Assembly (NCBI GenBank): GCA_964576515.1
Contig: CAZNUW010000011.1
Coordinates: 74,991 to 138,990, forward strand
Length of the DNA: 64,000 bases
Direction of reading: 5' to 3'
Source: SHVO01 sp964576515
GTDB taxonomy: Bacteria; Pseudomonadota; Alphaproteobacteria; Rhodospirillales; Rhodospirillaceae
Part shown: positions 35,528-43,199 of the stretch, one piece after another
Numbering within the stretch: position 1 is the stretch's first letter
Layout of the letters: the number at the start of each line of letters is the position of its first letter
Translations under genes and position numbers: made by a program
The notes under the pieces: model-generated
What the model was told of the DNA's origin: nothing
The model's database searches: none
What the model saw: only the letters and a program-made list of their open reading frames with translations

Positions 35528-35936
35528 AGACATAAATTACTTTAACATCAATATATTAAAAGTAATTTCTAACAAATTAGATTAATTAATTCATGAGGAT
35601 CGCAAATGTCCTCATTACAACTTCTTTCGCGTTGCGCCGGGTCGCCTGGGCTAGTCTAATCCTATACGATCACACGGCGATGTAACGTGCTCGGCTCCCG
35701 TGCTTTTCTTAAATCATTCTAAAAAAGGCCCGCCGAGCCGGCGGAAAATGAACCGGCGTGCATCAAGGTCTATAGGTCCGGCGGCATTGCCGGAGTGGTG
35801 TTTTGAGCGGCGCGGAGAGGCGGTCGCGTGACGGCGTGTTACCCCGCCGTCCTATGCGCCGTGCGTGAAAAATATTACAATTCCGGGAGCTCCAGGCAGG
35901 CCTGCGGCGGTGCAGGCGCCCTCTCGGTGGAGGAGG
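35528..35936. other. intergenic gap with AT-rich inverted repeat, upstream of cassette B
   Basis: 409 bp. The first 70 bp are strikingly AT-rich and contain a perfect 10-bp inverted repeat, AAATTACTTT (35534-35543) with AAAGTAATTT (35559-35568). There is no T-run typical of a terminator. The rest presumably carries the cassette B promoter, which I could not place with confidence. A GTG at 35865 opens the X frame early but has no ribosome site. Confidence 0.5.
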
Positions 35937-37088
35937 ATGGGCGTGTCATTTCCCGGTCAGGCGTCTCTCAAGACCCGCGCCGCTTTCGCGGTCGCCCTGT
36001 TGTCGGTCGCGTCGGCGCCCGGTACGGCTTTCGCCTTGGAGAGCAAGACCTTCGTGGTCGGCTGGTTCTCTCACGCCACCAACAATGTCGACAGCGATTG
36101 CGGCCCCGGCGGCCCCAACCCCACCGTCCAGGATCAATACCTGAAGGACCTGGCCGACCTCGGTCTCTCGGGCGAGGAGATCGAAGCGCTCATCAAGGAG
36201 CGTGACAGCAACGACGAAGGTCCGAACCGTTTCGCCGAGCTAATCCGCACCCGCGGCCGCATCGACGGTAAACCGGTCAATCCCTACATGTACCCCGCGA
36301 CCGTGAAGGATCCGGAGTGGAAAGCCCTGGTCGGCGGCCAGGCTTACGGCTTCGACCTCGACGGCAAGGGGCCGGACCAACCCGGCAGCTTCCAGCACGT
36401 CGATACCAAGCAGAAGGGCATCGATCACAAGCTCTATCGCGCGGTCGGCTGCTACCGCGCCTTCCGCGGGTCCCTTGAAGGCCGTCCGACCTATTGGGAT
36501 TGGGCCTGGGGCCAGCTGAAGGACTCTCAGCCCGCCTGGCTCATCACCATCACCGGCGAAGACCTCACCCAGGACGGCGAGGTCACCATCACCTTCGACC
36601 GCGCGCTTGAGCATCTCGCCTCGAACATCGACAGCACCCCGCGCGCCGACGTCACCTACCGCATCGATCCCGATCCCCGCTCCCACAACGTCATGAAGGG
36701 GCGCATCGAGAACGGCGTCGTCACCGCGTCCATGCCCGGCATGTTCCGCATGTTCCAGAACCCGCTCGCCCTGCCGGAGTTCCGCCTTGAGAACGCGAAG
36801 TTCGATTTCAAGATCCGCCGCGACGGCACCGCCGACGGCTTCCTCGGCGGCTATCAGCCGTGGAGCGACCTCTATTTCGCCTTCGCCAGCGGCGGCCAGG
36901 CTATCGAACAGTGCATCGTCGGCGACATCCCCGGCCTCTACTACTTGCTCAAGAAGAACGCCGACGGACACCCCGATGCCGCGACGGGCGTGAACAGCAC
37001 CATCTCGGCCGCCTACTACGTCGAAGCCGTGCCGGCCTTCGCCGTCCCCGCCTCGGAAGCGCGCTACGACAGCGTCACCGGCAACTAG
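35937..37088 (+). CDS. cassette B, protein X: secreted protein of unrecognised family
   Basis: 383 residues with a signal peptide ending near AFA/L, then ESKTFVVGW. Motifs shared with copy C include DCGPGGPNP, DGKPVNPYMYP, GFDLDGKG, LYRAVGC, FRGSLEGRPTYWDWAWGQ, TGEDLTQDGEVTITFDRALEH and DIPGLYYLLKKNADGHPD. The acidic DLDGKG and DLTQDGEV loops resemble calcium-binding loops. Function unknown. Start: ATG 35937 sits directly after AGGAGG; a GTG at 35943 has the better spacing and is equally possible. First gene of cassette B. Confidence 0.78.
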   Translation: MGVSFPGQASLKTRAAFAVALLSVASAPGTAFALESKTFVVGWFSHATNNVDSDCGPGGPNPTVQDQYLKDLADLGLSGEEIEALIKERDSNDEGPNRFAELIRTRGRIDGKPVNPYMYPATVKDPEWKALVGGQAYGFDLDGKGPDQPGSFQHVDTKQKGIDHKLYRAVGCYRAFRGSLEGRPTYWDWAWGQLKDSQPAWLITITGEDLTQDGEVTITFDRALEHLASNIDSTPRADVTYRIDPDPRSHNVMKGRIENGVVTASMPGMFRMFQNPLALPEFRLENAKFDFKIRRDGTADGFLGGYQPWSDLYFAFASGGQAIEQCIVGDIPGLYYLLKKNADGHPDAATGVNSTISAAYYVEAVPAFAVPASEARYDSVTGN

Positions 37089-37110
37089 TTCAGATCGCAG
37101 GTATCGTCAG

Positions 37111-38811
37111 ATGACATCACGTTCCACAAACCGGCTGAAGAAGCACAGCCTCGCGAGCGTCCTCGTCGGCCTCATCGCGGCGGGCGCGCTGTCCGCGTGC
37201 TCGCAGCAGGACGGCTCCGCGGCCAAAGCCCCCGCTTCCACCGCCGCCGTCAACCTCGACGCACCCTCGCAGCTCGTCATGCGCCGCCTCACCGGCGAAC
37301 AGTATCAAAACATCATCACCGACGTGTTCGGCCCCACCATCGACTTCGGCGGCCGGTTCGAGCCCGACATGCGCACCGACGGCCTGCTCGCCATCGGCTC
37401 CAGCCACGTCGGCGTCACCTCGGCAGGCATGGAGCAGTACGACGCGATGTCGCGCACCATCGCCGCGCAGATCGTCGACGAAAAACACCGCGACATGATG
37501 CTGAGCTGCGCGCCGAAGGATCCGAAGACCGCCGACGACGCCTGTGTGCGCCAGATCATGACCGAGGTGGGCGGCCTCTTGTATCGCCGGCCGCTGACGG
37601 CCGCGGAAACCGACGCCTTCGTGACCGCCGCGCGCCTCGCCACCGCCGAGACCAAGGACTTCTACACCGGCCTCTCCCTCAGCCTCGCCTCGATGCTGTC
37701 GTCGCCGAAGTTCCTTTTCCGCGCCGAAACGGCCGTCACCGCCCGCGGCGAGACGCGCCTCGATCCCTATTCCACGGCCTCGCGCTTGAGCTTCTTCCTC
37801 TGGAACTCGAGCCCCGACGCCCAGCTCATGCAGGCCGCCGCCAAAGGCGAACTCAACACGCAAAGGGGGCTCGCCAAGCAGGTCGACCGTATGCTCGCCT
37901 CGCCCCGCCTCGAAGCCGGCGTGCGCGCGTTCTTCGTCGACTTCCTCGGCTTCGACGAATTCGAGAACGTGACCAAGGATACTGCCTTGTTCCCGAAGTT
38001 CAGCACCCAGGCCGCGGACGACGCGCAGGAACAAACCCTGCGCACCATCGTCGACGTCGTGCTGACCAACAAGGGCGACTACCGCGACATCTTCACCACG
38101 CGCAAGACGTTCCTCACCAAGGAACTCGGCGCGATCTACCAGGTGCCCGTCGTCAGCTATCTGCCGAACGGCTCGCCCGACACGTGGCACCCGTTTGAAT
38201 TCGCCGCCGACGACAACCGCGCGGGCATCATCACCCACATGAGCTTCACCGCCCTGCACTCGCCCTCGGGCCGCGGCTCCGCCGTGCTCCGCGGCAAGGC
38301 CGTGCGCGAAGTGTTGCTGTGCCAGAAAGTGCCCGCGCCGCCGGGCGACGTGTCGTTCGACCTTATCAACGACACCACCAACTACCGCACGGCCCGCGAC
38401 CGCTTGGCCGCCCACACCCGCGAACCGATGTGCGCGGGCTGCCACAAGATCACCGATCCGCTTGGGTTGGCGCTTGAGAACTTCGATGCGGCCGGCGCCT
38501 GGCGCAGCACCGAAGGCGGCGTGAAGCTCGATACGTCGGGCGTCGTCGACGGCAAGAAGTTTGAAGGCCCGGGGGACCTCGGCAAAGTGGTCGCCTCCAT
38601 GCCGGGCGTGACCACCTGCGTGACCAACCGCATGCTCGGCTACGCGCTTGGCCGCCAACCGGCCCGCCAGCAGATCGCCGCGCTCGAAAAGAGCTTCGCG
38701 GCCGCCGGTTATCGTATCCCCGATCTGATGAAGCTCATCGCGACCAGCGACAGCTTCACCCTCGTTTCACCCGAAAAAGCCGCGACGCAGACCGCGTCGG
38801 CCGCGAACTAG
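37111..38811 (+). CDS. cassette B, DUF1592-type multidomain cytochrome lipoprotein
   Basis: 566 residues. Lipobox LSAC at about residue 30, then DUF1587 (RRLTGEQYQNIITDVFG), DUF1595 (GGLLYRRPLTAAETDAF), DUF1592 (SRLSFFLWNSSPDAQLM), DUF1588 with CAGCHKITDPLGL (first Cys 441) and DUF1585 (TCVTNRMLGYALGR). It is exported, lipid-anchored and most likely carries one covalent heme c. It lies 22 nt after gene X and 12 nt before the DUF1552 gene. Closer to copy C than to copy A by eye. Confidence 0.9.
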   Translation: MTSRSTNRLKKHSLASVLVGLIAAGALSACSQQDGSAAKAPASTAAVNLDAPSQLVMRRLTGEQYQNIITDVFGPTIDFGGRFEPDMRTDGLLAIGSSHVGVTSAGMEQYDAMSRTIAAQIVDEKHRDMMLSCAPKDPKTADDACVRQIMTEVGGLLYRRPLTAAETDAFVTAARLATAETKDFYTGLSLSLASMLSSPKFLFRAETAVTARGETRLDPYSTASRLSFFLWNSSPDAQLMQAAAKGELNTQRGLAKQVDRMLASPRLEAGVRAFFVDFLGFDEFENVTKDTALFPKFSTQAADDAQEQTLRTIVDVVLTNKGDYRDIFTTRKTFLTKELGAIYQVPVVSYLPNGSPDTWHPFEFAADDNRAGIITHMSFTALHSPSGRGSAVLRGKAVREVLLCQKVPAPPGDVSFDLINDTTNYRTARDRLAAHTREPMCAGCHKITDPLGLALENFDAAGAWRSTEGGVKLDTSGVVDGKKFEGPGDLGKVVASMPGVTTCVTNRMLGYALGRQPARQQIAALEKSFAAAGYRIPDLMKLIATSDSFTLVSPEKAATQTASAAN

Positions 38812-38823
38812 GAGGAGGCTTCA

Positions 38824-40149
38824 ATGACCCGTTTGGTGAATCGCCGTAATGTTCTTAAGGGAACCATGGGTGTCGGCGCCGTCACGGTCGGCCTACCCTT
38901 CCTCGACGCGTTCCTGAACACCAACGGCACGGCCCTGGCCGCAACCGGCAAGGAACTCCCGATCTGCTTCGGCACCTGGTACCAGGGCCTCGGCTTCGAT
39001 CCGGGCCAGTGGATCCCGGAGAAGGTCGGCACGGACTATACGAACAAGCACCAACTCCGCATGTTCGAGCCGCTGAAGCACAAGATCACCATCATCAGCG
39101 GCACCAAGTACTTCATGGACGGCCGCCCGCTCGAGACGCACACCTCGGGCTATCAGATCTCCTCCACGGGTGCCTTGCGCGGCGGCGTGGTGTACGGCGC
39201 CTCGCTCGATCAGATCATCGCCGACCAGATCGGCAAGCGCACCCGTTTCCGCTCCCTCGAAGCCTCGATCGGCGGCGGCCGCCGCAGCTTCTCGAAGGGC
39301 GTCGGCGCCAATACCAACCCGGCCGAAACCTCGCCGACCGCGCTCTACACCCGTATCTTCGGGCCGGAGTTCATCGATCCGAACGCGGCCGACTTCCAGC
39401 CGGACCCCATGGTCATGGCGCGCCAGAGCGTGCTGTCGGCTGTGAAGGACGAACGCATGGACCTGATGCGGCAGGTCGGCGCCGCCGACCGCGCGCGGCT
39501 CGAACAATATTTCACGTCGCTCCGCGACATCGAAAATCAGCTCGCTCTTGAGATGCAGAAGCCGGAACCGCTTCCGGCCTGCCATATCCCCGGCGAGTCC
39601 GAGGCCGGCGGCACCGGCGACAGCGTCGTGGAAGCCGAGAAGAACGGCACCATCTTCGGCAAGCTGCTCGCCAACGCCGTGGCCTGCGGCCAGACCCGCG
39701 TCATCAATATCGTGCTGGGCTCCAACGGCCTGCGCAAGCCGGGCAATCCCTTGTCCTGGCACGTGCTCACGCACGAAGAACCGGTGGACGATGCGCTTGG
39801 CTATCAGCGTGAAGTCGGCTGGTTCGTCGAGTGGGCGAACTCGCGCTTCTTCGATTTCATCAAAGCCATGGATGAAATGAAGGAAGGCGACGCCACGGTT
39901 CTGGACCGTATGGCCCTCCTCTGGCAGACCGACCACGGTTATGCCCGCACACACACCATGGATGACCTCGCGACCCTCGTCGTGGGCGGTGGCGCCGGCC
40001 GTCTGAAACCGGGCCAGCACATCCGCGCCGCCGGTGACCCGCAGACCCGCATCGGCCTCACGCTCCAGCAGATGATGGGCGTCTCGGTCAGCAACTGGGG
40101 CGGCGGCTCAAACCAGACCTCGAAGACCATGACGGAACTCCTGGCCTAA
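38824..40149 (+). CDS. cassette B, DUF1552 protein, Tat-exported
   Basis: 441 residues. The Tat signal NRRNVLKGTMG is followed by a hydrophobic stretch. DUF1552 hallmarks: CFGTWYQGLG, SGTKYFMDGRPLETHTSGYQ, QTDHGYARTHTMDDL and GAGRLKPGQHI, with the C-terminal SNQTSKTMTELL. The His-rich TDHGYARTHT segment could hold a metal or catalytic site by analogy with the phosphatase/sulfatase fold (inference). AGGAGG lies 5 nt before the ATG. Confidence 0.9.
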   Translation: MTRLVNRRNVLKGTMGVGAVTVGLPFLDAFLNTNGTALAATGKELPICFGTWYQGLGFDPGQWIPEKVGTDYTNKHQLRMFEPLKHKITIISGTKYFMDGRPLETHTSGYQISSTGALRGGVVYGASLDQIIADQIGKRTRFRSLEASIGGGRRSFSKGVGANTNPAETSPTALYTRIFGPEFIDPNAADFQPDPMVMARQSVLSAVKDERMDLMRQVGAADRARLEQYFTSLRDIENQLALEMQKPEPLPACHIPGESEAGGTGDSVVEAEKNGTIFGKLLANAVACGQTRVINIVLGSNGLRKPGNPLSWHVLTHEEPVDDALGYQREVGWFVEWANSRFFDFIKAMDEMKEGDATVLDRMALLWQTDHGYARTHTMDDLATLVVGGGAGRLKPGQHIRAAGDPQTRIGLTLQQMMGVSVSNWGGGSNQTSKTMTELLA

Positions 40150-40191
40150 CGCCGGGCAAAGCTGAACGCGCAATCACGGGAGAAGGCGCAG

Positions 40192-41595
40192 ATGAAGATC
40201 AGTGGGAAGCTTTTGATCGCGGGTGTTTCGTTGGTGGCCGTGGCGCTCGCGCAAGGATCCGCGGACGCCGCGCGCGCCAAAAAGGGCGACGACGGTGCGG
40301 CCGCCTGGACGCCGCCCGGCATCACCCTTCAACCGCTGGGCAAGGCCCAAGGCTACGATCTCGGTAAACAGACCGCCGCCTTCTTGGGCCGCGACGAGAT
40401 CGTGTTCGCCAACGCCAAGGGCATGACGCTCTACACCTACGCGCCCGATGTCGCGGGCAGCGGCACGTCGGCCTGTGTGGCCGAGTGCACGGCGAAGTGG
40501 AAGCCCTTCGCCCCGCCGGAAGGCTTCAAACCCGCGAACGCGTGGAACGTCATCACACGTGACGACGGCGCCAAGCAACTCACGCTCGCCGGGAAGCCGC
40601 TTTACACCTACGTCGACGATGTCGATCCGGGCTCGGTGCACGGCAACAGCCCGGCCAAGACGGGCTCACGCCGCATCGACGGCGCGGGCCGCGTGGTCGG
40701 CGGCGGCAACCGCGGCGGCGGCATCAAAGCCGCGCCGGATGTCCCGTTGCCCGCGGAATGGAAAACCGCAAACGCGTTCCCGGTCGCCGGCATCGAGACG
40801 CCCTCGGGCCTCCAGGTGCGCGAAGTCCCCGACGCAACCGCGGTCGTGCTGGTCAATCATGAAGGCCGCACCCTCTATGCCTTCAAGGGCAGCGCGAAGA
40901 AGGCCCCGGCCGACGCGAGTTGGAAGCCCGCCCCCGCCCCGCAGTTCGCGAAAACGGTCGGTGACTTCAATTTCGTCACCCGCGCGGACGGCATCAAGCA
41001 ATGGACCTATAAGGGTCAGGCGCTTTACACCTACGAATACGACCTCACCTCGGGCGACGCCTACGGGATCGGCCGCGACGCGAAGTTCGATATCGCCGCC
41101 GTCACGCGCTACTACATGCCAGACGGCGTGCGCGTCACCCACACGCCGGGTCAAGGCAAGGTGCTCGCCACCGATGCCGGCATGACGCTCTACCGCCGCG
41201 ACGGCCACATCCTGCAATCGGGCGGCGGCCGCAGCTTGCGCCGCGGCAACCCGGCTCGTCCGGCCGTGGGCCGCGATATCGGCACCAACCCGCGCTGCTC
41301 GGAACAGTGCCTTTCCGTGTGGAAACCGTTCCTCGCGCCGGCCGACGCCCAGCCGCAAGGCTTCTGGGATGTCGCCACCCGCGCCGACGGCCAAAAGCAG
41401 TGGGTCTATCAGGGCTACGCCATGTGGACCTACACCGGCGACCGCAAGCCGGGCGACATGAACGGCAACGACGACTTCCAGTACGCCTTCGCCGACACGC
41501 CGAACATGGCCAACGACGCGCCGAAACCGACCTACGACTTCGGCACCTGGATGGACGGCGCGCCCGCCATGTACTGGGTCATCGCGACGCCGTAA
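40192..41595 (+). CDS. cassette B, protein Y: secreted COG4315-type repeat protein
   Basis: 467 residues with a signal peptide. Four COG4315-type units: TLYTYAPD with CVAEC, PLYTYVDD, LYAF, LYTYEYD and finally RCSEQCLSVWKPF with WVYQGYAMWTYTGD. Each unit carries an R-x-D-G-x-K-Q-W-type strand and a C-x3-C pair in the first and last. GGGAGAAGG precedes the ATG. Last gene of cassette B, followed by a strong terminator. Confidence 0.85.
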   Translation: MKISGKLLIAGVSLVAVALAQGSADAARAKKGDDGAAAWTPPGITLQPLGKAQGYDLGKQTAAFLGRDEIVFANAKGMTLYTYAPDVAGSGTSACVAECTAKWKPFAPPEGFKPANAWNVITRDDGAKQLTLAGKPLYTYVDDVDPGSVHGNSPAKTGSRRIDGAGRVVGGGNRGGGIKAAPDVPLPAEWKTANAFPVAGIETPSGLQVREVPDATAVVLVNHEGRTLYAFKGSAKKAPADASWKPAPAPQFAKTVGDFNFVTRADGIKQWTYKGQALYTYEYDLTSGDAYGIGRDAKFDIAAVTRYYMPDGVRVTHTPGQGKVLATDAGMTLYRRDGHILQSGGGRSLRRGNPARPAVGRDIGTNPRCSEQCLSVWKPFLAPADAQPQGFWDVATRADGQKQWVYQGYAMWTYTGDRKPGDMNGNDDFQYAFADTPNMANDAPKPTYDFGTWMDGAPAMYWVIATP

Positions 41596-41615
41596 GCGCC
41601 CAAGCCCCAAAAACA

Positions 41616-41648
41616 AAAAGGCCCGCGAGCAATCGCGGGCCTTTTATT
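41616..41648 (+). terminator. terminator of cassette B
   Basis: Perfect 13-bp stem (41616-41628 with 41633-41645) with a GCAA loop; the stem itself ends in four T followed by ATTT. The hairpin separates cassette B from the repeat-flanked transposase. Confidence 0.93.
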
Positions 41649-41669
41649 TCGTCCTATTTCGGGGACAGT

Positions 41670-41696
41670 CCTATTTCGGGGACAGTATACTTAATT
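41670..41696 (+). repeat. left repeat of the REP-associated unit
   Basis: 27-nt sequence repeated in inverted orientation at 42400-42426. A truncated direct copy precedes it at 41651-41668. Confidence 0.85.
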
Positions 41697-41702
41697 CACC
41701 CG

Positions 41703-42365
41703 TCACGTTTGCCGCGGCTTCGGTCCCCGCTTCCGCGGCGCGAGCGCGCGCTTCAATTTTCTCTCAAGTCCCGCGACAAACCGCTCCGGCCCCAGCGGCC
41801 GTCCTGTCCGTTCGCCCGCGCGGATCGCCTCGTAGGCCTCCGTGTCGAGCGGCGCGCCGAGATGTCCCGCCCAGTCCGGCACGATCTCAAGCATCGGGCG
41901 CACGCTGACCAGCGCGTCATCCCGCCCGCCGAGGTGCGCCTTCGCGCTCGACCACGGCCAATCCTGCGGCCGTTTCACAAGACGCGCGCGCACGGGGTTC
42001 TGCTCCACATAACGCGCGCATGCGAGCGCGTGGCTTTCCGCCATCGGGAACGATGCGAAGCGCTCCTGCCACAGATGCCCGCGCCACCCCTCCCGCGCGT
42101 TGATGAACCGCGTATAGCGGCGATGCGCCTCGGCAAGCGCGTTCCGCAAACCATCCGGATCGGACGGCACGAGGATCAGATGAACGTGGTTGGGCATGAG
42201 GCAATAAGCCCAGACGGCGACGCCTGCGTCCGCGCAGCCCTGCGCGAGCAACGCGCGATAAGCGCGATAGTCGTCGTCGCCGAAGAAAACAGGCTGCCGC
42301 CGGTTGCCGCGCTGCGTAACGTGGTGCGGCACTCCCGGCGCAACCACGCGCGCGATCCGGGCCAT
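41703..42365 (-). CDS. REP-associated tyrosine transposase (Y1, IS200-like)
   Basis: 220 residues. The Y1 transposase motif MPNHVHLI (His-hydrophobic-His) lies near residue 57 and a candidate nucleophile Tyr lies in ARYVEQNPVRA. The N-terminus ARIARVVAPGVPHHVTQRGN is the usual RAYT opening, and the WRGHLWQERF segment is also typical. RAYTs are domesticated-looking single-copy transposases that act on REP hairpins. The inverted flanking repeats support that link here. Confidence 0.88.
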   Translation of the reverse strand: MARIARVVAPGVPHHVTQRGNRRQPVFFGDDDYRAYRALLAQGCADAGVAVWAYCLMPNHVHLILVPSDPDGLRNALAEAHRRYTRFINAREGWRGHLWQERFASFPMAESHALACARYVEQNPVRARLVKRPQDWPWSSAKAHLGGRDDALVSVRPMLEIVPDWAGHLGAPLDTEAYEAIRAGERTGRPLGPERFVAGLERKLKRALAPRKRGPKPRQT

Positions 42366-42399
42366 GAGGTGAGCCTAGCGGAGCCGCGCGCGCACCGTC

Positions 42400-42453
42400 A
42401 ATTAAGTATACTGTCCCCGAAATAGGCGGCGTCCTATTTCGGGGACAGTATAC
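42400..42453 (-). repeat. right repeats of the REP-associated unit
   Basis: An inverted copy (42400-42426) of the left 27-nt repeat, then a second copy in direct orientation (42431-42453). Together they form a hairpin-capable pair. Confidence 0.85.
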
Positions 42454-42487
42454 ATAATATGTAAGCCACCCGCGTTATACTGGCCGC

Positions 42488-43117
42488 TCAAATCGTGATT
42501 TGAGGCAGATAGCGCGCGAGCGCCGCGACGATGTCGGCCGTGGTGCGCGTCTGAACAGCGTGGAACCCGGCCGCCCGCGCGCCTTCGACGTTCTCCGCGA
42601 GATCGTCGAAAAACAGGATGCGGTCGGCCGGCACACCCATCGCCCCCGCCACGTAGTCGAACGCCTCGCGGTCCGGTTTGCGCAGACCGATGGTCGAGGA
42701 CACGAACAACTTGCGGAAATGCGTCAGCACATCGGCGTATTGTTTCGCCCAGAAAATCTCGTGGGCGCGGTTGGTGTTCGAGAACACATAAAGCGGCACG
42801 TGGCGCTTCGCCGCTTCCAGCACCTTACCGATCCCCGCCATCTCGCCGACGAAAATCGCGTTCCAGCCTTCGAGAAGCTGATCGTCGGTCAACGTCACGC
42901 CCAGCGCGGTGCGCAAATGCGCGAAATAGTCCGACAACTCCGAGAACCCGCGTTCGTAGCGTTTATAGGGTTCGTCGATGACAAGATCGCGCTTCAAGCG
43001 CTCGGGCGCACACCCTGCGTCCCTTGCCCAGCGCGCCAGCACGCGCTGAAAATCGATCTCGATGACCACGTTGCCGAGATCGAACAGGAGGGCGTCGATT
43101 TGAGGAGCGCTTTTCAT
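42488..43117 (-). CDS. HAD-superfamily hydrolase (subfamily IA)
   Basis: 209 residues. HAD motif I is FDLGNVV with the first Asp as nucleophile, followed by SNTNRAH (motif II), RKPDREAF with Lys (motif III) and FFDDLAENVEGA (motif IV). Motif I reads D-L-G rather than D-x-D, as in the haloacid dehalogenase/alpha-D-glucose-1-phosphatase-type branch. The substrate is not inferable. Start at 43117 is taken from the family start; the frame stays open upstream without a ribosome site. Confidence 0.85.
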   Translation of the reverse strand: MKSAPQIDALLFDLGNVVIEIDFQRVLARWARDAGCAPERLKRDLVIDEPYKRYERGFSELSDYFAHLRTALGVTLTDDQLLEGWNAIFVGEMAGIGKVLEAAKRHVPLYVFSNTNRAHEIFWAKQYADVLTHFRKLFVSSTIGLRKPDREAFDYVAGAMGVPADRILFFDDLAENVEGARAAGFHAVQTRTTADIVAALARYLPQITI

Positions 43118-43143
43118 GGACCGGTTATATCCCGTCCCTCGCC

Positions 43144-43175
43144 TAAAAGAAAAAGGGGGACTTTCGCCCCCCTTT
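43144..43175 (-). terminator. terminator of the first TonB receptor gene
   Basis: On the minus strand, a G-rich/C-rich 8-bp stem (43167-43174 with 43152-43159) with a short loop, followed by TTCTTTT. It lies 25 nt after the stop codon at 43200. Confidence 0.8.
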
Positions 43176-43199
43176 CCCTCGTTGCGCTCTCTTACGATC

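Larger units (their letters stand above)
41651..42453. mobile_element. REP-associated transposase unit with flanking repeats
   Basis: The transposase gene at 41703-42365 is flanked by copies of a repeat built on TCCTATTTCGGGGACAG. The left side has two direct copies (41651-41668 and 41668-41696). The right side has one inverted copy (42400-42426, a 27-nt perfect match to 41670-41696) and one direct copy (42431-42453). This is the layout of a REP-transposase (RAYT) with its own REP-like sequences. Confidence 0.75.

Noticed and set aside
35865..35936. Longer start (GTG 35865) for protein X of cassette B
   Set aside because: The added residues are not signal-peptide-like and lack a ribosome site, while AGGAGG sits right before the ATG at 35937 and the GTG at 35943.
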